A stretch of 64,000 nucleotides of DNA from Streptomyces xantholiticus (GCF_014651015.1 NZ_BMWB01000001.1:879287-943286); one strand, 5' to 3'; counted from the first letter of the stretch, positions 15,726 through 24,382 are shown. A program made the numbers and translations. Notes: generated from the sequence alone by a model not told the origin.

Positions 15726-17030
15726 TCAGTTGCCGTCGAAGTCGCCCTGGTCCTGACCGGCCTCCTGACCGGCCTCGTCCTGACCGGCCTCCTGACCGGC
15801 CTCCTGACCGGCCTCGTCCTGACCGTCCTCGTCCTGACCGGCCTCGTCCTGACCGCCCTGCTCCTGGTCCTGGTCCTGACCCTCACCTTGGCCTTGGTCG
15901 CCGCCGACGTCACCCGCGCCGATCTGCGCGCCGACCGCAGCCAGTGCCGTCGTCACCGGCTGGAAGAACGTCTCGCCGCCCGACGTGCAGTCGCCGCTGC
16001 CGCCCGAGGTCAGCCCGATCGCGCTGCCGTCACGGGTGAAGAGGGCACCACCGCTGTCGCCGGGCTCCGCGCACACGTTCGTCTGGATCAGCCCGGTCAC
16101 CGTGCCCTCCGGATAGTTCACGGTGGCGTCCAGACCGGTGACCTGGCCGCTGTTCAGACCGGTGGTGCTGCCCATGCGGAACACTTCCTGGCCGACCGCT
16201 GCGTCGTCCGCGCCCACGATGTCCAGGGTCTCGCCGTTGCCGAGGTCGACCGTGCTGGGCGCCTCGGTGGCGGGGTCGTCGTACGTGACGAGGGCAAAGT
16301 CGCCCTCGCCGGGGAACGTCGCCTCCTGGACCGTACCGATCGGGGCACCGTTCGGGTCCTCGGACCACTGGTCGTCTGCGACGCCGCAGTGTCCGGCGGT
16401 CAGGAAGCCGGGCTGCCCGTCGCCGGTGGTGACGTTGAAGCCGAGGGAACAGCGCGACCCGCCGCCGAAGATGGCGTCGCCGCCCTCCAGGAAGGGCTTG
16501 AACTCGCCGGCGGTCTTCTGGATGCGGGCCATGCCGGAGTCGAGTGACTTGACGGCGGACTCCAGCCGGTTCCAGCTGTCACCGGCGACCGTGCGGTCCG
16601 CAGTGACGAGGACCTGGTTCGTCCTCGGGTCGACGGCCCAGGCCGTGCCCGGGATCGTGGCCTCACGGGCCAGCGTGTCCGCCGCGGACTTCAGCTCGCC
16701 CATGCTGTTCTCGACCGGCCGCGCGACCGCGCCGGCCTCGTTGACCTGGACGATCACCTCGTTGCTGTCACCACTGACGTTGACAATGACCTGTTGCTTG
16801 TCCGCGTCGTAGTACGCACCTGCATACGCGTCGCCGAGCTCCGGGCCCAGCTGCGAGACCAGGTCCTGGGCCGCCGAGGCGCTCAGCGTTCTCGGCTCCC
16901 CCTTCGGCTCGGAACCGGAGCCGGACTGCGATGCGTTGGCGTGGGGCAGCAGCATCGCCGCCGCGGCGACGCCCACCGCCCCCGCTCCTGCAAGCACGGC
17001 CTTTCGCTTGGGTATTCGCCTGTGACTCAA
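15726..17030 (-). CDS. secreted S1 (streptogrisin-type) serine protease with acidic Gln-rich tail
   Basis: 434-aa secreted protease. Residues 1-34 form a signal peptide, about 45-180 a streptogrisin-type propeptide (alpha-lytic protease pro-region features), and about 185-372 the chymotrypsin-fold domain. The catalytic triad is His214 (TAGHCG), Asp244 (EGDFALV) and Ser326 (PGDSGGAL); cysteine pairs at 194/215 and 320/348 fit the family. Residues 374-434 are a low-complexity tail of repeated GQDEA/GQEA units, almost wholly Gln, Asp, Glu, Gly and Ala, with no hydrophobic anchor. That tail is unusual for the family. GTG/ATG choice: ATG 17030 gives the classical signal peptide. Confidence 0.93.
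   Translation of the reverse strand: MSHRRIPKRKAVLAGAGAVGVAAAAMLLPHANASQSGSGSEPKGEPRTLSASAAQDLVSQLGPELGDAYAGAYYDADKQQVIVNVSGDSNEVIVQVNEAGAVARPVENSMGELKSAADTLAREATIPGTAWAVDPRTNQVLVTADRTVAGDSWNRLESAVKSLDSGMARIQKTAGEFKPFLEGGDAIFGGGSRCSLGFNVTTGDGQPGFLTAGHCGVADDQWSEDPNGAPIGTVQEATFPGEGDFALVTYDDPATEAPSTVDLGNGETLDIVGADDAAVGQEVFRMGSTTGLNSGQVTGLDATVNYPEGTVTGLIQTNVCAEPGDSGGALFTRDGSAIGLTSGGSGDCTSGGETFFQPVTTALAAVGAQIGAGDVGGDQGQGEGQDQDQEQGGQDEAGQDEDGQDEAGQEAGQEAGQDEAGQEAGQDQGDFDGN
15749..15880. repeat. 12-bp tandem-like repeats encoding the protease tail
   Basis: Units of CTGACCGGCCTC and CTGACCGGCCTCGTC recur back to back in the 3' end of the protease gene. They encode the GQEA and GQDEA units. The array is in frame, so unit number could vary between strains without breaking the gene. 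Confidence 0.85.
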
Positions 17031-17183
17031 CTCGCCGCCTCCTGCGGGGATACGGAATCCGGTTGCCGACGACAGACCGGGGGGACGCGTCCGACCGTTG
17101 ATACGGACGAGGCGGGAGTTGTACTCATCACAACTGCGAAATTCACTGCCTGACGTGATGTCAGCAGCCGTACGTGGAACCGC

Positions 17184-17678
17184 TCATGAAGGCAACCGGG
17201 AGCCGCACCGGCTGCAGTAACGGGCGCCGGCGTCGTCGGCCGGGTGGTCGCAGTCCGGGCAGATCCGGTTCAGCATGCAGGCCGGTTCCCCGCCGGGGGC
17301 GGCTGCACGGACGACGGGCGCGTTGCCGATGGTCATGCCAGGGCGACGGCGGTGCACCGTGACGTAGGCGAGGCCGTCGGGGCCGGCGGACAGGGCACGC
17401 TCCGTGCCGTGCGGCAGCCAGGCCACGCATCCGGGTTCCAGCTGCTGCGGCTCCCCCTGGGCCACCAGTTCGCCGCCGCCGTCGACCACGCACACCAGCA
17501 CGTCCAGGTCGGGTTCGACATGGGTGACGCCCTGGGTGCCGGGCAGGAGCCGGACGAGGTTCGCGTCCAGCTGCCGGGCGACAGGATCCAGTCGCCAGAG
17601 CGCACCGCTGCGGTCATCCGGGGCCGCCCGCAGATCCGCCTTGCCGGCGAGCACGCCGGCCCTCGGGGGCATTGCCAT
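17184..17678 (-). CDS. cupin protein with C-terminal zinc ribbon
   Basis: 164-aa protein. Residues about 30-115 form a single cupin barrel (PGTQGVTHVEPDLDVLVCVVDGG, then LEPGCVAWLPHGTERAL). The end carries a small zinc ribbon with cysteine pairs CPDC and CSRC (residues about 140-158). No enzyme activity can be assigned: the cupin metal ligands are only partly the usual ones (His at TH, Glu at VEPD). The mix suggests a sensor or accessory protein. ATG 17678 is preceded by GGAGGAAGGC. It is divergent from the deacetylase gene. Confidence 0.75.
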   Translation of the reverse strand: MAMPPRAGVLAGKADLRAAPDDRSGALWRLDPVARQLDANLVRLLPGTQGVTHVEPDLDVLVCVVDGGGELVAQGEPQQLEPGCVAWLPHGTERALSAGPDGLAYVTVHRRRPGMTIGNAPVVRAAAPGGEPACMLNRICPDCDHPADDAGARYCSRCGSRLPS

Positions 17679-17720
17679 GCCTTCCTCCAGAGCACACGGG
17701 CCATAGGACCCAGAGCATCA

Positions 17721-17733
17721 TTGCACAGTGCAA
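17721..17733. promoter_or_regulatory. perfect palindrome in divergent promoter region
   Basis: TTGCACAGTGCAA is a perfect 6+1+6 palindrome within the 137-bp gap between the cupin and deacetylase genes, 43 bp from the cupin start. The size and position suit a repressor operator for the divergent pair; the regulator is unknown. Confidence 0.5.
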
Positions 17734-17815
17734 TCCAGCGCCTGAACCGTCATCCGGACTCCTGACAGGGGACGCAACCCCGACGCAGGAGCATGTGACC
17801 CCATTCAACGGCCAC

Positions 17816-18721
17816 ATGATCATATATTTTCCGACAGTGATCAGATCTGCACGGAGATTGACCGCTTTGGCCTTGGCTGCCCTGGCTGCCGCACTCGCCG
17901 GCTGCGGTACTCCCGGCCACCGCCCGGAGGCCGCCCCACGGCCGTCACCGCCGAAACCGTCGCCGTCCACCACGACGGCTGCGCCGACCATGGCTCCCGG
18001 GCCGGGCGGCCGTGCTCCGGTGTTCATGCGCGCCACCGGCGGCGGCAGCGCCACGGCGAAGACCGTCGCCCTCACCTTCGACGCCGACATGACCGCCGAC
18101 CAGGGCCCGCGTGCCGCACGCGGCGAACGGTTCGACAACCCGGCGCTGATCGACGCACTGCGGAAGCTGAAGGTCCCCTCGACCGTTTTCATGACAGGCC
18201 GCTGGGCCGAGGAGTACCCGGCCCAGGCGAAGGCCATCGGGACCGACCCCCTCTTCGAAATCGCCAACCACTCCTACAGCCATCACTCCTTCAGCTCCCC
18301 CTGCTACGGCCTCCCCGAGATCGGCGCCGAGGACATGCTGGCGGACGTGCGACGGGCCTTCACCGCGTTCGAGCGGGCCGGGGCGCGCAATGTGGTGCCG
18401 TACTTCCGTTTTCCCGGCGGCTGCTACGACGACGCCGCGCTGCGGGCCGTGGCGCCGGCCGGGGTCACCACCGTTCAGTGGGACGTCGTCAGCGGCGACG
18501 CCTTCGCCACCGACGCCGACGCCGTGGCCGAGCAGGTGCTGGACCATGTGGCGCCCGGGTCGCTGGTCGTCATGCACTGCACCCGCAGCGCCGCGCCCGT
18601 CACCGAGGAGGCCGTCCGCCGGATCGTCCCCGAGCTGCGCCGGCAGGGCTACCGGTTGGTCAAGGTCTCCGAGCTGATGCGGCAGTCCGGTCCGGCCGGT
18701 CCCCCTCGAACGACGCGGTGA
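17816..18721 (+). CDS. polysaccharide deacetylase-family lipoprotein
   Basis: About 301 aa. A signal peptide ends in the lipobox LAGC, followed by a Pro/Thr-rich linker (to about residue 65), then a NodB homology domain. The NodB motifs are recognisable: TFDADMT (motif 1, the Asp pair), NHSYSHHSF (motif 2, the metal His pair), RFPGGCYDD (motif 3), and a late VVMHCTRS in place of the usual motif 5. It likely trims acetyl groups from cell-wall glycans outside the membrane. The start is uncertain: ATG 17816, GTG 17795 (AGGAG upstream but only 3 bp away) and GTG 17837 (the neatest signal peptide) are all in frame. Confidence 0.85.
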   Translation: MIIYFPTVIRSARRLTALALAALAAALAGCGTPGHRPEAAPRPSPPKPSPSTTTAAPTMAPGPGGRAPVFMRATGGGSATAKTVALTFDADMTADQGPRAARGERFDNPALIDALRKLKVPSTVFMTGRWAEEYPAQAKAIGTDPLFEIANHSYSHHSFSSPCYGLPEIGAEDMLADVRRAFTAFERAGARNVVPYFRFPGGCYDDAALRAVAPAGVTTVQWDVVSGDAFATDADAVAEQVLDHVAPGSLVVMHCTRSAAPVTEEAVRRIVPELRRQGYRLVKVSELMRQSGPAGPPRTTR

Positions 18722-18895
18722 CGCGCCGCTGACGGCCGTGAGCGCCCCGGTCCTGTGGTCGGCGGGCCGTTCGGGCACAGGGCCCGGCTCCGATAGCGGG
18801 CACGGCGGCCCATGGGCACCATGGCAGAAGGCGGGCGCGCGGCGCCGGCGGCGTACCGCGACCCGCCCCACAGTCGACTGCCGGAGGCCGACCAC

Positions 18896-19786
18896 GTGCA
18901 CACCCTGCTGCCGGTCCTTTTCGCGCTCTGCGCAGCCCTCAGCAACGCGTTCGCCACCGTGCTGCAACGCAAGGCGGCTCTCGCCGTACCGCGCTCGGAG
19001 GGCTTCCGCGCCGGTCTCATGCTCGATCTGCTGCGCCGGCCCGTCTGGTTGGCGGGCATGCTCGCCGTCGTCGTCGCGGGCGTCTGCCAGGCGGTGGCGC
19101 TGGGAACCGGGCCGCTGACGATCGTTCAGCCGCTGTTCGTCCTCGAACTGCCGCTCGCTCTGGTCCTGGCGACCCTGCTGCTGCACGGCAGCCTGCCGCG
19201 AACCGGCTGGGTGGCGGTGGCCGGTGTCGTGGTGGGTCTCGGCATCGCCCTCGCAGCGGCATCGCCGTCGGGGAACCGTACCGATGTACCGGCGGACCGC
19301 TGGGTCATCGCCCTCGCCGTATGCGCCGCGGTGGTCCTCGCGCTCTCCGCCGCAGCCCTGCGCCGCCCGGAGGGCCGTGCCCGCGCGGCCTGCCTCGGCG
19401 CGGCCACCGCGATCAGTTACGCCGTCACCGCGGCCCTGATGAAAGAGGCGGTGCACATCCTGGACGACCACGGCCTCGGCGCGTTCTTCACCGCCTGGCA
19501 GACCTACGCCTTCGCGGCGGCCGGAGTGACCGCGCTGTTCCTGCTGGAGAACGCGATGCAGGCGGGTCCGCTGGTCGCCTCCCAGCCCGCCCTCACCCTG
19601 GGCGACGCGGCCGTGAGCCTGACCCTGGGCATCCTCCTCTTCGAGGAGCACGTCCGCACCGGCTGGTGGCTGCTCCCCCAGGCGGCCGGGGTGGCGCTGG
19701 TGGTGGCCGGTGTCATGGCCCTGGCCAGGTTGCCGCTGGCCGAGTCCCTGGTCGCCACCGAAGAGCCCGCCGCCACGGTGCCCTGA
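18896..19786 (+). CDS. DMT-superfamily membrane transporter
   Basis: 296-aa membrane protein with about nine to ten helices in two EamA-like halves. The N-terminus reads TLLPVLFALCAALSNAFATV, and a GPLTIVQPLFVLELPLAL segment closes the first half; the second half has SQPALTLGDAAVSLTLGILLFEE. This is the pattern of the drug/metabolite transporter group in which each half ends with a conserved Pro-Leu-like motif before a short helix. GTG 18896 was chosen because GGAGG lies 8 bp upstream; an upstream in-frame ATG at 18812 would add a hydrophilic leader. The substrate is unknown. Confidence 0.85.
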   Translation: MHTLLPVLFALCAALSNAFATVLQRKAALAVPRSEGFRAGLMLDLLRRPVWLAGMLAVVVAGVCQAVALGTGPLTIVQPLFVLELPLALVLATLLLHGSLPRTGWVAVAGVVVGLGIALAAASPSGNRTDVPADRWVIALAVCAAVVLALSAAALRRPEGRARAACLGAATAISYAVTAALMKEAVHILDDHGLGAFFTAWQTYAFAAAGVTALFLLENAMQAGPLVASQPALTLGDAAVSLTLGILLFEEHVRTGWWLLPQAAGVALVVAGVMALARLPLAESLVATEEPAATVP

Positions 19787-19792
19787 CCCCGG

Positions 19793-20905
19793 TCAGCCCT
19801 CCCCGCCGGACGGGCGCGCCGCGCGCAGCGCCTGCCGGACCGACCAGACCACGGCCACGAGCGGCACCGCGGCGACCGCGCCCACCACACCCGCGGCCAC
19901 GGCCCCGCCGACGACCGACAGCGCGACGACCACGGGATGCAGCCGGACGGCCCAGCTCATCACGATCGGGTGCAGCAGATGCCCCTCGATCTGCCCGATG
20001 ACGACGATGAGGGCGACGACCACGGCCGCGATCAGCGGGCCCTCGGACGCGAGGGCGACCACCGCGGCCACGGAAAGGGCGATGGGTGAACCGACGAGGG
20101 GGATGAACGCGGCGAAGAACTCCAGCAGGGCCAGCGGCAGCGCGAGCGGAACGCCGAGGGCGAACAGGGCGATCCCCACCAGGATCGCGTTGGTGGCCGC
20201 CACCAGGAGAATCCCGTGGGTGTATCCGGTGAACGTCCGCCAGGCGGCCCGGCCCGCGACCTTCGCGCGCCCCCGGGCGGCAGGCGGCAACTGATCGCAG
20301 AACCATCCCCACTGCCGGTCGCCGGAGTGGACGAAGAAGACCGAGCAGAACAGCGCGAGCGCCAGCACGGTCAGCACCTCGACCAGCCGTCCGGCACCGC
20401 TCAGCGCCTCGCTGACCACGGTGGACCGGTGACTGGACATCAATTGGCCGATGCGGGACTGGATGTCGGTGAGGGCCTCCGGGTCTACCCGGAACGGGGG
20501 CTGCTCCAGCCAGTTCTCGATCCTCTCGATGCCCGCGCGGAACTCCCGTACCAGCGTCGTCCGCTCGCCCGCGACCGCTTCCCCGACCAGGGCGAACACG
20601 CCCAGCACGAGCACGATGCTGCCCAGCAGGGAGCAGGCGACGGCGAGCGGACGCGGCATGATGCGTGCGGCCAGACCGGCCACCGGCCGGAGCACGGCGG
20701 TGACGACCAGGCCGAGGAACACAGCCACCGCGATCTCGTGGAACCGCCCCAGCAGCGCGAAGACGGCGTAGACGGCGGCGGTCACCACGAGGATCCGCCA
20801 GGCGTACGCGGCGGCCGTCCGCAGCGCGTCCGGCACCCGCGACGTCTCAGCGGTGGACGGCGCACCCGTGGGGCGCTCCTGAGGGTCCGGCGACCTGGGG
20901 GGCAT
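19793..20905 (-). CDS. AI-2E family transporter (PerM-like)
   Basis: About 370-aa membrane protein of the AI-2E/PerM family. Hydrophobic helices cluster near residues 35-105 and again from about 200 to 355, with a soluble stretch between (about 110-190). The C-terminal half holds the family segments LLEFFAAFIPLVGSPIAL and VIGQIEGHLLHPIVMS. Members export small signals or sodium, but individual substrates are rarely known. ATG 20905 is used; a GTG at 20971 is in frame but has no better ribosome site. It converges on the DMT transporter gene with only 6 bp between stops. Confidence 0.88.
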   Translation of the reverse strand: MPPRSPDPQERPTGAPSTAETSRVPDALRTAAAYAWRILVVTAAVYAVFALLGRFHEIAVAVFLGLVVTAVLRPVAGLAARIMPRPLAVACSLLGSIVLVLGVFALVGEAVAGERTTLVREFRAGIERIENWLEQPPFRVDPEALTDIQSRIGQLMSSHRSTVVSEALSGAGRLVEVLTVLALALFCSVFFVHSGDRQWGWFCDQLPPAARGRAKVAGRAAWRTFTGYTHGILLVAATNAILVGIALFALGVPLALPLALLEFFAAFIPLVGSPIALSVAAVVALASEGPLIAAVVVALIVVIGQIEGHLLHPIVMSWAVRLHPVVVALSVVGGAVAAGVVGAVAAVPLVAVVWSVRQALRAARPSGGEG

Positions 20906-21019
20906 GCAGATGCGCGTACCACCCGACGCGCCGTGCCCCGCGCGTTCGGTGCATGGTTCGCCCGAAGGCACGCGGGAGGGGCCCGCCGCAGGGCCCGGCG
21001 GGTCGATCGGGTCGAGAGG

Positions 21020-21217
21020 TCAGCCGGAGCAGGCGGTCCGCTCCGCCTCCCGCCATTCGCAGACCGGACACAGCGGCGCGCCCTTGACCGACTCCGGGTA
21101 CTCGGTCGGCTCACGGCACAGCACGCATTCGGCGAAGGGGCCGTCGGCGGCGGCGCGGGCCCGCTCGGCCGCCCGGCTGCTCTCCGGGGCCTCGCGGTAC
21201 GGCTGGTGCTCGTCCAT
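21020..21217 (-). CDS. small CxxC zinc-binding-like protein, unknown function
   Basis: 65-aa hydrophilic protein. Two cysteine pairs, CVLC and CPVC, are separated by about 17 residues, which fits a single zinc knuckle or treble-clef-like site. The N-terminal half is Arg/Ala-rich and probably disordered. ATG 21217 is preceded by a purine-rich GAGGTA. I do not recognise the family. It sits 10 bp after the broken ABC gene and shares its direction. Confidence 0.65.
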   Translation of the reverse strand: MDEHQPYREAPESSRAAERARAAADGPFAECVLCREPTEYPESVKGAPLCPVCEWREAERTACSG

Positions 21218-21227
21218 ACCTCCGACT

Positions 21228-21860
21228 CTAGCTCGCGGCTGTGCCGCCGTCCGAGCCGCGCAGAGGTGCCAGTGCGGACGCGAGGGGGGCCGCCGCCGCG
21301 GCGGTCGGCGCCGCCGTGAGAAGGGACAGCAGCGGCCATGTCACCGTCCCGGTCCGGGCGCCGGTGACCAGGCCGGTCACCGCCTGCTTCGCGGGCGACC
21401 CGCTGGTGACCAGCGCCAGCGGCGCCAACAGTGCGGTCGCCGCCGGCGACGATCCGCGTGCGTGCAGCAGCGGCCGGGTGCACAGGGCGCCGACCGCCGT
21501 GCCCAGCAGGACGCAGACCGCTGCGGTGAGCATCCCCGCGGCCGTCGCGGGCAGCCGTGGGACCGCCACCCGGTGGTCGGCGCTCGACGGGCCGCTGATC
21601 AGCGCGACGACGGTCACGGCCACCGTGCCCAGCACGGCCGCGAAGGCGGCGGCAGCGGCCGTGACGCTGCGTGCGGGCGGCGGCTCCCGTGTTGCGCAGC
21701 TGCGCACCAGCCACGCGGTGACGATGCCGGCGAGCAGCCGCAGCAGCGTCGACTTGCCGCTGCCGTTGGTGCCTTGGACGCGTACCAGGGTGCCGGGGCG
21801 CAGGTCGAGATCGACCCCGCGCAGCACCCATGGGCCGCCGAGGCCGTGGCGACGGCCCAC
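21228..21860 (-). pseudogene. ABC ATPase fragment fused in frame to permease fragment
   Basis: The minus-strand frame begins like an ABC ATPase (WVLRGVDLDLRPGTLVRV, then Walker A GTNGSGKSTLLRLLAGI). Right after Walker A, where the Q-loop should follow, it changes to AWLVRSCAT and then to a run of hydrophobic segments like a permease C-terminus (ALLAPLALVTSG, WPLLSLLTA). The signature, Walker B and H-loop are missing, as is the permease N-terminus. An internal deletion joining two neighbouring genes in frame explains this best. GTG 21860 is the first plausible start; the frame is open farther up into the aim24 gene. It should not transport. Confidence 0.65.
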
Positions 21861-21883
21861 CTGTCGCAGTTCCGGTTGTGCTC

Positions 21884-22561
21884 TCAGTTCTGGGACGCCT
21901 TCTGCGGGGTGAGCTCGCTGGGCCGGACGATCACGAAGCCCTCGCCCTCCAGCTTGAGCTGCACCGCTTCGCCCGAGCCTCCGCGGATCATCGAGCCGAT
22001 GGACTGGGAACGGTGCAGCGACGTGTGCAACTGGGCGCTCCAGCCGAGGACAGCGTCCGTGTCGACGAACACCGGCTGCTGGTGGGAGACCGGGATGACG
22101 ATGGGGCTGCCCTCGCAGATGACCCCCAGCTTGCCGTAACCGGTGAAGACGCTGTTGAAGAGACCACCGCCGGTCATGCCTGCGCCCTTCACCGTCTTGA
22201 TCTCGTAGGAGAGCGTCGCGTCGAAGCAGAGCACGTTGCGGCCGTTTATGGTCAGCGCGTCGCCCTGTTCGATGTCGACGATGAAGCAGTTGGCCGCCTC
22301 GTGCGCGAACCACGCCTCGCCCTGGCCTCGTACGGCCATCAGCGGCAGCCCCTCGCCGGTGACGGCACGTTTGAGCATGCCGCCGATCCCCTGGCCCTTG
22401 CGCTCGAACTGGAGATTGCCCCGGAAGGCGATCATCGAGCCCTGGCGCGCGTGCATCTCGCCGTTGACCGCGTACTTGATCGACTTGGCGTTCTGCAGCG
22501 TCATTCCGGGCACCGCGGCCTGTTGGGCCATGTTCTCTGTGGAGAAAAGATCGCTCTTCAT
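21884..22561 (-). CDS. AIM24 family protein
   Basis: 225-aa protein of the AIM24/TRAP-like family (single beta-helix-like domain). Family segments seen are VNGEMHARQGSMIAFRG, the glycine-rich GGMLKRAVTGEGLPLM, GGGLFNSVFTGYGKLGV and GWSAQLHTSLHRS. Bacterial members are often found near stress or tellurite genes, but no biochemical role is settled. ATG 22561 is supported by GAGCG upstream and the family's usual MKSDLF-type beginning. It is divergent from the PTH2 gene, and the broken ABC fusion begins at or just past its stop. Confidence 0.88.
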   Translation of the reverse strand: MKSDLFSTENMAQQAAVPGMTLQNAKSIKYAVNGEMHARQGSMIAFRGNLQFERKGQGIGGMLKRAVTGEGLPLMAVRGQGEAWFAHEAANCFIVDIEQGDALTINGRNVLCFDATLSYEIKTVKGAGMTGGGLFNSVFTGYGKLGVICEGSPIVIPVSHQQPVFVDTDAVLGWSAQLHTSLHRSQSIGSMIRGGSGEAVQLKLEGEGFVIVRPSELTPQKASQN

Positions 22562-22633
22562 GGGACGCATCGTGGCCCGGAGGCACTCGTTCCGCCAACA
22601 GGCCCCGGGCCGGGGGCTGGCAGACTGACCGGC

Positions 22634-23422
22634 GTGAGCAGCGAAGACACCCGTGAAATCCGACCCGACAGCCCTTTCAGGCACGCGACCTCCTCCCGCG
22701 ACGCGGCACCGCAGTTCGTCCTGCCGCTGGTGGTACGCATCGAGAAGACCGCGCCGCCGGCCCGTACGGACGCCCTGGAGACCGCCGCACGGGCCGTGCT
22801 CCAGATCCTCGCCGACGAGCGCTCCACCGGTGACGGCGAGTGGGCACGGGCCATGCGGGACTGGCAGGACGCCCGTATCCGCAAAGTCGTTCGGCGTGCG
22901 CGGGGCGCGGAGTGGCGCAAGGCCGGCACGCTTCCGGGCATCACGGTGACCGGCACAGCCGTGGACACGGAGGCCGGGACGGCGGCGGAGGTGCGGGTCT
23001 TCCCGCCCGTACCGCTCGACGGCTGGCCCAAGGAACTGGCCAAACTCCAGGTGTCCGGCACGGAACTGGAGGAACCGCAGCCACCCGCCGCCCCCGACCC
23101 GGCCCACCCGGTGCTGTGGCTGAGCCCCGAGGTGGAGATGTCGGCGGGCAAGGCCATGGCGCAGGCCGGGCACGGAGCCCAACTGGCCTGGTTCGAGCTG
23201 TCCGAGGCGCAGCGAGAGGAATGGCGCGAATCGGGCTTCGCCCTGTCCGTGCGCACTGCGGAACCGGCAGACTGGCGCGCACTGACGGTAAGCGGACTGC
23301 CGGTGGTGCGGGACGCGGGGTTCACCGAGATCGCTCCCGGCTCGTGCACGGTGGTCGCCGACCACCCGTCGCTGAGAGAACGAGCCAGCCGCTCCAGGGG
23401 CCTGCGGCGGGCGGGCCGTTGA
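22634..23422 (+). CDS. PTH2-family peptidyl-tRNA hydrolase-like protein with long N-terminal half
   Basis: 262 aa. Residues about 150-250 look like a PTH2 domain: LWLSPEVEMSAGKAMAQAGH (the Lys, Gln and His of the active region), a middle segment and RDAGFTEIAPGSCTVVA. PTH2 enzymes free tRNA from peptidyl-tRNA. The N-terminal 145 residues begin with QFVLPLVVRIEK and have a pattern similar to a second, degenerate PTH2 domain lacking the GK..AQ..H motif. PTH2 proteins are normally about 115-130 aa, so this is double length. GTG 22634 was chosen as the first start that avoids the aim24 promoter. Confidence 0.75.
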   Translation: MSSEDTREIRPDSPFRHATSSRDAAPQFVLPLVVRIEKTAPPARTDALETAARAVLQILADERSTGDGEWARAMRDWQDARIRKVVRRARGAEWRKAGTLPGITVTGTAVDTEAGTAAEVRVFPPVPLDGWPKELAKLQVSGTELEEPQPPAAPDPAHPVLWLSPEVEMSAGKAMAQAGHGAQLAWFELSEAQREEWRESGFALSVRTAEPADWRALTVSGLPVVRDAGFTEIAPGSCTVVADHPSLRERASRSRGLRRAGR

Positions 23423-23577
23423 ACGATCCGGGCCTCGGCCGCTTACTTCAGTACCGTCCGGTGGTTTGACCGGCTTGGGTCTGGTCGGCAGTCGACCGGC
23501 GGGCCGACCGCCATTCAGCAGGCGGTCGGCACTCATCATCGCGGGCCCGGTCGGCGCACTCGCCTTCGCATTCCCCT

Positions 23578-23640
23578 TGTGAACCGCCCCGGTTCACACG
23601 GGGCAGGCCTGGGCCTCCGACGGACCCGGGGCGGTTCACA
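23578..23640. terminator. long inverted repeat between convergent genes
   Basis: TGTGAACCGCCCCGG (23578-23592) is perfectly complementary to CCGGGGCGGTTCACA (23626-23640), with a 33-nt loop. It lies between the convergent PTH2 gene and the PAS-LuxR gene, 13 bp beyond the stop of the latter. It probably ends transcription from both sides and marks the edge of the polyketide cluster. Confidence 0.65.
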
Positions 23641-23653
23641 GCAATCACCACTG

Positions 23654-24382
23654 TCAGTTCTTGATGAAGTCCGGAACCACCTTGGGCGGCCAGACGCCAA
23701 CCTTCAGTACGCCCATGGAGTAAGCACGGGAGACCAGTGCGGCCCGGTTCGGCACACGTAACTCCCGCAGCAGACCAGTCACGTGGTACTCGATGCCCTG
23801 CCGGCTCAGGTGCAGCCGTGAGGCGAGCGGGATGGTCGACAGTCCGGAGGCTATGCCCTCAAGTATGCGGGCGTCGATCGGGCTCAGGAGCTTCTTGTTG
23901 CGACCACTTACGGCCGACTCCGAGTCGGCCGAACCAGTTCCCGCGTTGGGCATCATGACGAGGATGGACGACTCGTCCGGGAGCCCGCCGCGCACCATGA
24001 TGGCCGTCAGCGGGACAGTGAACGTGGCGTCGTCCGGTCCCACCGCGATGACGTCGGCGGCGAACCGGTCGCGGCGGCCCGCGGTGAGGCCGGAGAACTG
24101 GCGCATCAGCGGCTGCTGGACGCTCGGATGGACCAGGTCACTGAAGGTCCGGCCGCACAGCTCCGCTGCCGATCTGCCGAACTGCCAGAAGAACTCTTCG
24201 TTGGCCTGCTGGATGGTCAGGGCATGGTCGAGCCGGGCCATGCTCAGGCGAGCGTCGCCGGCGAACCCCGTCCGGGGTGGCCGACCGTCCTCGAAGACAG
24301 GATCGTGGACGTGGGCCTTCGCGGCGGGAAGGGAAGAAGTGACGGAGCTCGTCTGACGTCGTGTGTTGGTGACCTGCGGCAT
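23654..24382 (-). CDS. PAS-LuxR regulator of the PimM/NysRIV type
   Basis: 242-aa transcription factor. Residues about 45-140 form a PAS domain (MARLDHALTIQQANEEFF is nearly diagnostic of PimM-type proteins). Residues about 165-230 form a LuxR helix-turn-helix (LSPIDARILEGIASG, LHLSRQGIEYHVTGLLREL). This group activates polyene macrolide genes by binding CTVGGGAWWTCCCBAG-like sites. It is the last of four regulators in series and matches the position of RIV in nystatin-type clusters. ATG 24382 is preceded by AAGGG; PimM-type proteins are usually about 190-210 aa, so residues 1-40 are an extra, probably disordered, tail. Codon 208 is TTA (plus 23759-23761), so bldA is needed. Confidence 0.93.
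   Translation of the reverse strand: MPQVTNTRRQTSSVTSSLPAAKAHVHDPVFEDGRPPRTGFAGDARLSMARLDHALTIQQANEEFFWQFGRSAAELCGRTFSDLVHPSVQQPLMRQFSGLTAGRRDRFAADVIAVGPDDATFTVPLTAIMVRGGLPDESSILVMMPNAGTGSADSESAVSGRNKKLLSPIDARILEGIASGLSTIPLASRLHLSRQGIEYHVTGLLRELRVPNRAALVSRAYSMGVLKVGVWPPKVVPDFIKN

Noticed and set aside
15749..15880. Short regular repeats considered as a CRISPR array
   Set aside because: Units are 12-15 bp with no spacers, in frame in a protease gene and encoding GQEA/GQDEA.
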